Assembly (NCBI RefSeq): GCF_001039355.2
Contig: NW_019774624.1
Coordinates: forward strand, 1,624,058 to 1,688,057
Source: Lingula anatina
Lineage: Eukaryota; Brachiopoda; Lingulata; Lingulida; Lingulidae
Direction: 5' to 3'
Length of the DNA stretch: 64,000 nt
The notes below the pieces were generated by a model that was not told where the DNA came from, searched no databases, and saw only the letters and a program-made list of their open reading frames with translations. The position numbers were made by a program, and so were the translations under genes. Shown piece by piece: positions 32,860 through 43,639 of the stretch. The stretch's first letter is position 1; every line of letters starts with the position of its first letter.

Positions 32860-33065
32860 GTGACATAATTTTCATTTCAATGGTAATCCCTGAAAATGTT
32901 TTTCCTCGTCTGTTTCCGTGCATAGCTTATTCTTTCTGTTATGGCATCATTCAGAATTGTCTCAGGTGGAATAGGAAATCCATTTTTCTTACACCAGGCT
33001 GTTACATTATCTAGACAAAATAGAAAAAGGCAGAAATAAATTAAATAAGAGTAACATTTAAGAAA
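32860..33065 (-). other. unassigned transposon-like sequence
   Basis: The minus frame reads NVTAWCKKNGFPIPPETILNDA around 33010-32940. It resembles part of a YqaJ-associated transposon protein but is too short to assign. Confidence 0.3.
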
Positions 33066-33140
33066 TCATGAAAAAATGCTTTGGATTAAAGCATGTAATA
33101 CTTGTAATGCATTCAGATTTAGATGTCATAACATCTGGGA

Positions 33141-33323
33141 TGATCCAACTGATCTGTGGGGATTTTTACTAAAGTGCAATCGATGTAATCAGCTAAATTG
33201 TCTGACAGGCCTCCTTGAGCAACTAGGGGTAATTACCCCTTACCTGGTCGAGGAGGCTGTCGGAAAATTAAGCTGATTAAATTGATTGCACTTTAGCAAG
33301 AATCACCCCATGGCTGGATCAAC
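33141..33323. mobile_element. foldback MITE (~185 bp)
   Basis: The left arm (tgatccaactgatctg, then taaagtgcaatcgatgtaat) is the inverse of the right arm (attgattgcactttag, then ctggatcaact), around a short TAGGGGTAATTACCCCTTA centre. No coding capacity. Confidence 0.8.
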
Positions 33324-33569
33324 TCAGCTGGTATTGTTGTCTGAATCTATTTTATTTTTGCGTGATATGCAGCTGTCCTTGAATTTGATAATAATATGGG
33401 TGTTTACTATCAAGGGTGAGACCCTGGTTGGTTGTCTTCAAATAAGGGACAGTAGCATGAGATATAGGTTTATCACGAGCCACATAGGGACATTTAACCT
33501 CAACAGCCACTTCCCCAGCTATACCGCAACTGAGGTGCCTAAATAAGGCCTTTCCAAGTCAACAATGAT

Positions 33570-33942
33570 TCAATGTCTTGAGACCTTTTTCCCAGTTTTC
33601 TGTTCATAAGCAGCCAACGCTTTATCTTCATTGACAAGTCCATGCCTGATGGCAGAAACATGGGTCAAGTCCTTGGTCTGCATAAGAGAGGCTGCAAGTT
33701 TCTGAGGATTGCTTGTTTTGCAAATTGCACTGAAATTTGATGATTGCTGTCTCTTTTTCTCTCTCAGCCTTCCAAGCTGAATTTCTTCTCTGTCTTTGAG
33801 TCCTCCTCTCAATATCAACTTGAGCATCTGGTGAAATGACTGTGATGTTTTTTGATTGAAGGAAGTTTTCTGAACCCATATTCTGCAAGTAATCATGGTC
33901 CAAGTCTACTGCAATAGGATTTGCAGGTGCATACAGCTGCAT
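33570..33942 (-). pseudogene. YqaJ-type transposon protein fragment (third locus)
   Basis: Two overlapping frames (33942-33628, 33896-33570) together read NPIAVDLDHDY, SKNITVISPDAQ, a KxxREE/KAEREKET region, then NPQKLAASLMQTKDLTHVSAIRHGLVNEDKALAAYEQKTGKKV, the part of the YqaJ fold before the catalytic acidic residues. It is homologous in order to 26551-26045 (both begin xNxxAVxLDHDY). It lies upstream-adjacent to a DDE transposase remnant. Confidence 0.6.
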
Positions 33943-34249
33943 TAGAGGGATTTTGGACTTGGATTTAATGCACCATAATTTACAGTCAGGTTCCTCACCT
34001 TACTATTGTACTCCTCATCAGTCTCCTCATCAAGTCCATTCAGTGGGTCAAATATTACGTTGCTGATATCTGCAACCAAGTCTATAGATCTTCAGCCTTT
34101 ACTGAAGCACCAGTATACACCTTCCTGGGCCTGTGGAACGTCTGCAGTCTCTCCGTGCATACAGGCTCAATTAAAAGTTCTTTCCTCTTGGTGAAATCTT
34201 GTAAGGCATAAAAAGTGTCTGACAGGGCCAACTAGCCCCCGTTTCCTTT

Positions 34250-34322
34250 ACTTTACTTATAGACCGAGACATCTAGCTGTAGAAATATAAAACAATCTCA
34301 ACTAACACACTACATTGTCACA
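34250..34322 (-). repeat. short Gypsy LTR fragment
   Basis: ctttacttatag, acatcta, tgtagnaatataaaacaatctc and acacactacattgtcaca match the first ~75 nt (minus orientation) of the LTRs at 27768-28838. Confidence 0.7.
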
Positions 34323-34379
34323 GTTTCTGTTTTTGTAGCTAGAGTATGTGACCTTTTGAGCTACAGGTTTCCCAGACTT

Positions 34380-34613
34380 TTATGTGCATTTCATCCCATC
34401 AATAATTACTCTTGTATGGGGAAACTTCTTCTTAAAGTCTTTAGGCATGTAATATGACACTAATTCATGACTTGGCCAAGAAGCAATACGTGACCACTGT
34501 CTATACATTATCCAAGTGACAAATGTGCAACTTACTATATACTCTGAACATCCAAATAAAAATGCAAGTTCAGAATTGGGCAAATGTCTTCCTAGTTTGA
34601 TCAAAGTTATCAA
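34380..34613 (-). pseudogene. DDE_Tnp_4-like transposase fragment (ISL2EU-like?)
   Basis: 77 residues: FxxLxKLxR-type start (LIKLGRHLPNSELAFLFGC), then TFVTWIMYRQW, WPSHELVSYYMPKDFKKKFPHTRVIIDGMKC, with the first catalytic Asp in VIIDGM. This is the region up to the first catalytic residue of THAP/ISL2EU-type DDE transposases. Together with the YqaJ piece at 33570-33942 it fits an ISL2EU-type element, whose members are known to combine a DDE transposase with a YqaJ protein. Truncated. Confidence 0.7.
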
Positions 34614-34639
34614 AAACTGAATTTTAATACTGAGACTTG

Positions 34640-36280
34640 GTCATTTGCCCCAATACTGGTGTTTTGTGTTTTGTTTCAACTGGATGACATTTTTCCAACA
34701 GCCAGTAAAGGGTTTACTGCAGACTATTGTTATGAAGATCCTGTTCATGACCTGTTCCCCCCCCCTCCAATATTTTTTTCTCACGCTTCCCACCCCCATT
34801 TTTTTTATCCAGGACCTCATGCTTCCTTTCATCTTGGCTGCTGAAATGTTTTTGTCTTGTAGACAACATGCAACAAATTTGTTATTCAAATTTCTTATTG
34901 CTGTCATGATCACTGAATTTGAGTCAACTTGTACTCATCAGCTTTGACCTCGTGTTCACATCACACTCAGCACAATCACTACATAGCACAACTACCACAC
35001 TGTCTGTTGCTCATGATCAGCAGCTTTTCAGTAATATATAATTGGTATGTTTCAACTGTTTCAGATTGTTCTGTAAATTTTCTCCCTATATGAGTGAATT
35101 ATGTGTACTTTTGATGAACCTTCTTCATGTTTTTCTTCTATGATCTCCCTTTTTCATTTAATTGCAAGTTAATTTCTTGAATGTAAGGTGAGTTAAGATG
35201 TTGAGGTATTTAAGATATACCTCTTTACAAAGGGAATGTAAACTGATAACTCTATAGCAACCATATATAATAACTATATATTTTATAATATAGTTATTGT
35301 AACATGTCCATTGACAGTTCTGTTTAAGATCTCTTCTAAGATTCAATACATTCTGATATTGCACAGTTGGGACCAGATGATTGAATTCTATGTATTTATA
35401 TTAATTACATAAATTACCTTTGCAGTGTGTATTAAAATAATATGTGTGTGCTTAGGCAGATGTCTCATATTAACAGTATAGATCTCCAATTTCTTGTACA
35501 AGATCATTATTGTACATAAATCTGTTTTCATTACTTGTATGGTGTTAATATTAAATATGTCAGTTGTGTGGTGTGTTTTATCATAAATTAATAGGAACAA
35601 ATTGAGATTTTAAGAATTTTTAAATAAATGAATAACAGTGTACTGTTTTTTTCTGAATAAAAGATTATTTTTGTATAAAATCTTACTTTCTTGTCTTTTC
35701 CTTTAAAACTTTGAAGAAAGTGATTGTAAATATCAGTGATCTTGATAACAATGTAGGCACAGTTTTGTTTAATTTTGTTTATTGAGGAGATGGATCCCAC
35801 ATGTGTTCCTGCACATCATCATCTAGTCCTTTCACAAATAATCTAAAGATACAAGAAAAAAACTCTTGAGAAGAGTCATAGATATTTTATTATGATCACT
35901 ATAATAAGAAACATTACAGCATTTTGGTTTGATCCAAATGGCATGAGAGGTAATAGCATTGAGCATATTTTTCAAATCATATTATATGTCCCCACATCTA
36001 CACTACACCAAAACTTCTAAACAAAGATATTTTGGGCAACTTTGGAAGCTACATAAATAAAAAGCAACATAAATAGATTGTTTATCAACCAAAGTTTCAT
36101 CCATAAGAAATTTTCCTTGCCCCAGATAAAAGTTTTTAAAATAAAAAAACTTTCAGAAAATATTTTCTGTAAATGATCTTTATCTGGTGAAACCCTGAGG
36201 TCGTGACATCTTTAAATGAATGAACTATGATGACTTGTTAAGCGCTACTATTTTAAATGCTGATGATGATAATTACAGTA
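34640..36280. other. intergenic region and ML-gene 3' flank
   Basis: AT-rich. Contains AATAAA on the minus strand at 35886-35891, about 400 nt past the ML gene stop, a plausible polyadenylation signal. No other gene recognised; the ORFs at 35.1-35.8 kb are AT-rich noise. Confidence 0.45.
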
Positions 36281-36287
36281 ACCATCA

Positions 36288-39200
36288 TCAGAGAGTGAAG
36301 TCTGCAAATCCACACACCAAAATCTTCTCATCTATGTCAACCAACCATGCTTTGGCTGTATACCTTCCCTGAAAATAAAAATAAATGTTTCCTTAGTACA
36401 TACATGAAGGTAGAAATAATACAAATGCAATCTTAAGAATATGCTGCAGTTGTGAATACTTAATTGGCTTAAAAAGTAGTGGGAAATGTCACAAAATTGC
36501 TCTTTAGTTAAATATCTTTGTGCCCATTTTAGCAAATTGCCATTATAGATATATTGAATACACTATTTTGAATTAAAGGCAAGATATAACTCAATGGTCA
36601 ACTACCTGCTGGTGTCTTAGATTATTGTTCAAATACAGGCTGAAGTTTATAAATTTTAGTTAAAAACCGAAGGATGGGGCACAACAGTAAAACACATTGC
36701 TGAAATGAAAACCATAACAATAAAACAAATCCAAGTTTATCAGTCAAAATAATCTATATGCATTTGAATCAACCTTGTTACCTTTGGCAAATAATTTGGA
36801 ATCTTCATTTCTTTCTTCCATGTTCTTGGTCCCTTCTTAATTGGACAAAAAACAATTCTATCCTCTTCTTCATCTTCATCTATTGTGCATAATTCCCAGT
36901 GATTTTTGTACAGTTCCTTCCCATTGTAGGAGACCTCTATCTTCACCTCGCTGCCTTCATCTATGTCATTTTCTTAAAGAAATAAATATATATTTATATA
37001 TAATACTGGAATGCCTGTTCATAAAGGCATAATGCACATTAGGCCTTTTCCAGGAAATTCCAATGCCTCCTTTAATCAACAAGGTGTATTCAATCAGGAA
37101 AACAACAATCTCTATATATATTGTACCTAAGTGACTAGGGAAAAATGCTGAAATTTCCAGGAAATTTTTACTATTACATAATGTTCCACTTAAATAGCCC
37201 TTTAGATAAAAATTTATTTCATGTTCAAGTTAGAAAACTGATGTACTGATTGATTACAGCCTGACTACAACTGAATCCAACTAACTGAATAATACAGCTT
37301 TGAAATCCTATGAGGCTTTGGTCAGTATGGTGATTTTTGATAACATTTGACTATTATCTGTTTTTAATTCAGTTTTACCATATAATTTGTATATTTATTT
37401 ATTCTTTTTTCACACAATTTACAAAACAACAAAAAAATAGTCAAATGTCATCCTCTCATCCTGTTTAACATAAAATTTTATACCAAAATTTAAACTCTGC
37501 TTTAAGGATAAATTTTAGTCAAATTTATCACAGGATATATTAACAGAAGTAACAGACAGTCCAAGCATTTCCTACTTTTTATGAAGTAGGCCCAGTGTCC
37601 CTTTTAAAATGGACAACTGGCAATTTGAATTTATCCATGGGTCAAAGTAAACTACAAAGTCAAAGTACATGACTATTTTTGCCAAGTTCAAGCTGAGACC
37701 AACTTTTGAATTGAGTCCCACAGACAATGAGCAGAGATGCCACCACGTGTGTGAGTCACGGGCTCGTGACCTGCCAAGCTTTGTATTTTATGTAAACGGT
37801 GTGATGATATCTGGCTCACTTCTGGTCACATGTGCACCAGTAATAATAACACAGGGTCTCTGAGGGCACTACTTGACCAGCTTGAATCTTCTGAACCCCT
37901 TAAACAGTCATAATGAAGGATTCCTTTAGGACACTGGCACGTTTTCAACCTTTTGTACTCCTATCATAACAACTGGGAGTTTTCTCAATACTGACTTTCG
38001 GGGTCTTTTCGGATAGCAATGATGAGTCAGGGGCATCAGAGTTAAAGGTGGATTGATGTGATAACTGTTTTAGGTTATATTGATAACAGTAAATATAATG
38101 TTATAATTTAGTGAAATTAGAATGCAAAATCCTATAAGTTATCAATAAGCTTCTAAAGAACTGATTCAAATGCACACTAAAATATGATGCAAAATTAATA
38201 TATTTTCCTCTGAGGCTAAACACCTCACAGACTTGTATAAATACAGACAAATCTAAACTATCACAATCATGTACATAAATACTTACAGAGGACAAAAACA
38301 CAGACAGTACATGCTTACAAACACACTCAAATGCTCATGCAGATACAGACACAAATATGACTGTCAGCATATGTGGTTGAACTGAAATATGTATGATCTC
38401 AAGCACACATATGCATCACCAAGGTATAGTGTATAGCACAATGTGTACAGCTTTACTTAGTAATTAACTTGACCTTTACAAATACCCCATCTGTTGTCTT
38501 TAAAATTACAATTAACACAGATATAACACATCCAGAAGACTCCACAAATATCCACACCTGCTTACTCACATTATTATTCTCGGTCAATAAATCTTGTGAA
38601 ACAGGTTTCTTTCTTCTGTATTAGCTAAAACTTGGTAACACTGCCTAGCTTGTAATTTTGCACATCTAAAAAAGTATTCCAGTCGCAAATTTGTTCAAGT
38701 TATGGAAAATCTACTATTTGTAGCTTTTGTATAATGAAAATGAATGCCTTACCTATAGTGTGGTTTAAGAATGACACTGATGTGACCCCTCCCTTCTCAT
38801 GATCTGGGAGCAGGATAACCTTTCCTAGTGTTACTCTGTCCTTGCTATCTGAAATGATAACAAATGTCACATATATTGTCTCACTCATTTTATACAATTT
38901 TAATCCAACAAAATCTATAAATACCCTGATTCACTCAACTATTCAAATTAATTGAACTCAGATTTTCAGAAACATTGCACTGTCTGAAATATTCAATAAA
39001 CCTCGTAACGTGCTTAGTTTGCCAAAAAGCCTAATAATTTGGCCAAGCAATAAAGTGTATGAAAACAAAAATATGTTTGTTTGAATTAAATGAGCTAGTT
39101 TAAATTATTCATTGTTTTACAGTAGTGCAGGACGATTGCCCAAATTCAGTATTACAGCATCAGTGGATACAACATCCTGTCTGATAAACTCTATGACTGC

Positions 39201-41915
39201 TACTTAATACCTGATTTCTGAAAGATAAGATATATGCACATCGATCATGGGAGAACTTGTAAATAAGAGAACGATAAATGACCATTAATTAGATGTACTC
39301 AATGCAGTGCTGCTTGTACCAAATTTAATTGTAAATTTAGTTTGAATGATTACATGAAATATAATTTCTACAAAAAATGTAAATATACCTGGTCAACATA
39401 TTGCTTTTACCAACTTAATCTCTTCATGTCATTGCGATACTTCAGCAAGCAAACATATAAATGATGTGTAGGACTGAAGTGTTTTAATCAGCACACGCAG
39501 TAACATACTGGAAAACCTAAACACATACATTCACTTTTCAGTTTGCCTTTGGCAAGTTGAAAGAAAAGATTTTGCATATTTCTTCTTAAAACAGTATTAT
39601 ACAGATATAATTCCATCACACTTTTTGCATTCACTTTTAGGTCACATTTAATTTATTGACGTGTACTACTACCATAACTCTCATGACATTTAAACATTGG
39701 CCCAACTTGTTCCAAGTTCTTTCTTCTTTTGATCTGCTGCAGTTAATTATGTTACAAGTTACAACACAACTGTGTGTTGGGATTAAAAGTCACGGTATCA
39801 TAGGATCAAAGTTTCTTTAATCTCCAGGAATTTTCTTCAGTGTGTGTAATGCAGGTTCTCTTCCATTTATAGAAACTTCAAGTAACTTCCCAACCATATA
39901 TGTATTGATGACAGGCCCACAGGGGGTTGGGGGGTTTCTGATCAATAAAAAGGTTTGACTGTAGCACCCTTTTGAATGGAAAAGGTCTGCTCTGAATCTT
40001 AATTTGAACTAAGTCCTATGCAATTTCTCAATTTGGTTCAACTAAAAGAGCAAAGAGGGACACTATTTTTTTTTTTTAAAGAACCTTCTTTGAACTTGTT
40101 GGCTACAGATATGGGTGATAGCCTTATATTTATTAGTTTGATTGTTAATTTTTTTTTAATCTTAAACACATGGCTGTTAGTTTCTTCTATCATAAGTTTG
40201 TTTCTTCATTAGTTTTATACATGCTCTCCCTAATTTATGAACCTCACCTAAGAATCCTGTCCTGGGAAAATTGAAACTATTTAGTTTTTGAAACACCCTG
40301 TACCCATGCATTCAATCACCTATTAACCTGGGTCTTTAACCTCTCAATATCAAATGTTAAAGAGGTGATTTAGTGCAGACACTTAATACTTAACCACTTA
40401 ATGTCAAGGACAGTTATCACAGTCACATAGGTTTGGGGAAAAGCTTTGACTGCAAAATGCAAAATATTTCTGTTTGACAGTTGAAGATAAAAGATAAAAA
40501 AAAGAAAATTAGAAATAAAGTCACTGGAGAGAAAATGACTTCATTTATTGTTTCTTTCAAGACAGAGTAATCAGGAAAATGAGCAAGTCGGAACTATGAA
40601 ATTAATTTAAAAATCGATTATAAATTTTTATTCAANNNNNNNNNNNNNNNNNNNNNNNNNNNNNNNNNNNNNNNNNNNNNNNNNNNNNNNNNNNNNNNNN
40701 NNNNNNNNNNNNNNNNNNNNNNNNNNNNNNNNNNNNNNNNNNNNNNNNNNNNNNNNNNNNNNNNNNNNNNNNNNNNNNNNNNNNNNNNNNNNNNNNNNNN
40801 NNNNNNNNNNNNNNNNNNNNNNNNNNNNNNNNNNNNNNNNNNNNNNNNNNCCCCCCCCCCCCCCTTACTGTCAACTTCAACCACTGCTGCTTTCCATTTA
40901 GAGTTAAAGGTTTCTGAAACTAAGAAAGATTTATGTGAACCATATGGATTGTCACTGAGACATGCATGCTAAGTCTTAACTCTAAAAGTTAAAGACCGGT
41001 TTAAACAACCTACCCAGCAAAAGGCTGTAGATACGTATTTTCTACTAGCTTGCAGTAACAATAAATCACAAAACCCAAATTTGAACAAGACTCTTTCAAA
41101 GTTGCCACCTCCTGTATTTTGTAAAAAAATACATAACTTTTTTATTGCCACTGTGCTCTTAAGACATGTTATGCCAGTATCTTTAAATCTATGGAATTTA
41201 TTTATATTTGCAATTATGCTGACAACCATGGCTGTGTTACAGTTAGTTCCCTCGTAGTATACTGATCATTTAAAACAGGTGCTGCTGCCACATGCTTGTT
41301 ACCAACTTGTTGCTTGTGTCCAAAACAATTCTGGAGGGTTTTATAAAACAGCATTTGAATAAGTAGTTTTTAAAGAAAAAAATATATAAAGACTCATGTG
41401 TAAATTCAGAAAATTGTAAATACTAGAAAAAGATGATGTGCCAAATTTTCTATTTATTCATCCCTTGTCTTCCTAACCACGAATAACAAGCCACATATAA
41501 ATTTCACCGTCAGCTTAAAATATCTGGAAAGAAGTAAAAAAAGAAGAAAACAAGACTTATTTAACATGCAGTAATACATACCATCACATTTATCATATAT
41601 GTCTCCAATAGAGAGGTAGCCATTCTCCTCTACCCATTGTTCCCATAATTTGTAAGAGGATACTGCAGGGTCATCTTCATCTTCTTCTTCCCCTTCATCT
41701 TCATCATCTCCCCCATCCTCAACTTGAGGATGTTCACTTTTTAGAGCAGCTCTATGTAAAAACTTTCCCTGTGAAACTGCAGCTTTGTTGTGTTGTTTCC
41801 TATTCCTTGACATAATGTCTTCGGGCGAGCCATGGTAAAAATATAGAAAGTACACTCCTAGGACTGCCGCGCAACATATCAACGTGGCAATCACAGTCCT
41901 GCGAGTCACTGCCAT
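36288..41915 (-). CDS. membrane-anchored ML-domain (lipid-recognition) protein
   Basis: Four coding exons join in frame: 41915-41582, 38848-38753, 36972-36782, 36368-36288 (233 codons plus stop), all with GT..AG introns (phases 1, 1, 0). Residues ~8-28 are a hydrophobic signal-anchor, ~63-85 an acidic linker (many Asp/Glu), ~105-233 an ML domain of the MD-2/NPC2/PG-PI-transfer type. Four cysteines at 110, 172, 186 and 226 fit the ML pairs (first-last and the ELC..FCP pair). IPNYLPKGRY and the C-terminal LVCGFADF are typical. The ML fold binds lipids or sterols in a beta-sandwich. Most family members are secreted with a cleavable signal; the anchor and charged stalk here would tether it, facing the lumen or outside. 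ATG at 41915 is the first in frame. A 215-base gap (40636-40850) lies in intron 1 and could hide an alternative exon. Confidence 0.85.
37040..38690. other. intron 2 of the ML gene
   Basis: AT-rich intron sequence without recognisable element or exon. Short ORFs here are not supported. Confidence 0.5.
39913..40115. mobile_element. degenerate copy of the GGCCCGTAGCC foldback element
   Basis: caggcccacagggggttggg, cttttgaatggaaaaggtc and ttggctacaga parallel the element at 63387-63552 (ggcccgtagccagggggg, cttttgcttggaaaaggtcc, ctggctacgggcc). Diverged, in ML intron 1. Confidence 0.55.
40636..40850. other. assembly gap
   Basis: 215 Ns followed by a run of 14 C; lies in intron 1 of the ML gene. 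Confidence 0.99.
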
Positions 41916-41999
41916 AACTCAAATATATTTTTCAGCATTAAGAAATAGTCAGAAGTTTCATAAAGGTCACTATGAGAAACAATGCCTTCCTTAGCTGTT

Positions 42000-42960
42000 C
42001 AGCGCTGCTTAAATCTAGTCCAGTGTACTGCTTAGTTATTTTTCCATATGCAGCTTCTACTTCTATTTCCTATTCCTCTAAGACTGTTTCTCAACTCTTG
42101 CTGGTCAATGAGAACCCATATGGTCCTAGCTGGTAACTGGTTCTCAGAACTGCTTAGGCTGTTAACAGCACACCTCCAAGATGTTTGTTGTATGTGGAAA
42201 CCAAATGGAGTGTCAGTTCTTTTTTTTTTTTTTTTTTGTGACAGAATGTTACTATTATTTACCATGCAGTGCATGTAGGAACTAGTTCAACCTTTTTTCC
42301 CTCAAAAAAATAATAATAATGTACCTCAGCTGTTTGCTAGTTTTCCACCAGCTTCATGGACTATAAAAGTAATTTTTCATACAAAGTTCCCATACTGCTT
42401 GATAAAAAACATTTCCACTAATACTTTTACCAATAAATCTAAAAATTCGCAGCTGCTGTAATATTGGAAAGTTTTTATGCAGAATGTGTGGTACCAAAAT
42501 CAGTGGATGTGATGCCAACTCTTTTGTCCATATTGTAGATCTCTATTCCGTGTTACTGTCCAAAATGTAGGTTTCCTATAACAGTTTCAGTTGCCAGGAC
42601 TCCTAATAAGAGAATGTGTTCCATGCTTGGCTCAAGCTATTATACTTTGCCACCTACTTCTCCCATGCATGCTGCTTAAGTGTGAGAAGGAATATTAATC
42701 TTGCTGGTCTAAAGTTTACAACATTTCAGTGTTACTTTCAGTAAATCCCTGTTTACAAGGTATGTGCACCGAAATATAGGTCTATCCTCAGAGGGTTGTA
42801 ATGCTGACAGTAAGAAGGAAATAATAAGCCTAAAAATAACAACAGGGGGTTCCACGATTGGCACATTGCCCCTGCACAGTAATGGTTCTGCTTTTTTGTA
42901 CAGCAAAGAATAATATGTGTTACGGTGCAGTCAGGCATATCTCTTTAAAAACGGCAGTGG
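42000..42960. other. 5' flank of the ML gene, no gene recognised
   Basis: No clear TATA box or exon. A T-run at 42221-42237 and small ORFs without family features. Confidence 0.4.
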
Positions 42961-42965
42961 TTAAC

Positions 42966-43371
42966 AAATCAAATTCTACCATGGCCCATATATAATAGGA
43001 GCCTGCGCGCATGTCTTTTAGACGCCCGTTTACATTCTAAAACAAAATTCACCGTGCCTTTTTCGTATGTTATTAAGCCCTATACACAGCGAAATTAACA
43101 AGGCCCATGCAGCATACGTCTTTTGCTAAAGAGCTTTAAGCCCAAAAAATGACATGGCTGTGTCTGTTTTGCCATTTACTGAACTCCATAGATGCAAGAT
43201 TGACACAACCCATGTCGCATTCCTCTCTTACTGTGTATTTTTTAGCTTCAAATGGCTATGTCATAAAACTCAAAATTCGAAACTGACATTTATTGAAACT
43301 TATAAGACACAGAGTATTAGGCTTCGTTCACATGCAATGTCTATTTTCTAAATTCTATTTTCTATTTGCGG
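42966..43371. mobile_element. dispersed repeat with MITE end, family 3 (copy 1, inverted)
   Basis: Matches the reverse complement of 46990-47356 in patches: taccatggcccata, aggagcctgcgcgcatg, cttttagacg, actgaactccatagatgc, cataaaactc, ending TTAGGCTTCGTTCACATGCA and ctattttctaaattc. The copy stops at the N at 43372, where the second half of the palindrome seen in copy 2 is missing. Confidence 0.7.
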
Positions 43372-43372
43372 N

Positions 43373-43632
43373 TGTTGCATATATACTGAAAAGTGAAAAA
43401 ACAGCATAACTTCTACAATAATGGCCCGATCATGCTGATTTTCGAACTTGACCTGCGTTTTATGAATATTCATCAGCTCTGTAAATATAAAGCCAAAAAG
43501 TAAAACTGCCCTCCACTTATCGTGTTAGCAAGGAAAGTGCACGGCGCCGGCATCGGCATCGGCGACGACGGCGACGACAGACGCAGGTGATGGCAATATG
43601 TACAGACACATCTGTGTCTGTACATAAAAAAC
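43373..43632 (-). repeat. dispersed repeat with TGTACAGACACA palindrome (copy 2, inverted)
   Basis: Reverse complement of the repeat at 2188-2580: tgttgcatatatactgaaaag, gaacttgacctgcgttttat, the CG-rich GGCATCGGCATCGGCGACGA block and TGTACAGACACATCTGTGTC. The short internal ORFs are repeat-derived. Confidence 0.8.
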
Positions 43633-43639
43633 ATATCTG

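Noticed and set aside
35158-35800. Three consecutive minus-strand ORFs
   Set aside because: Ile/Tyr/Lys-rich translations of AT-rich DNA with no motif or splice support.
40618-40884. ORFs across the second N gap
   Set aside because: Artefact of the 215-base gap.
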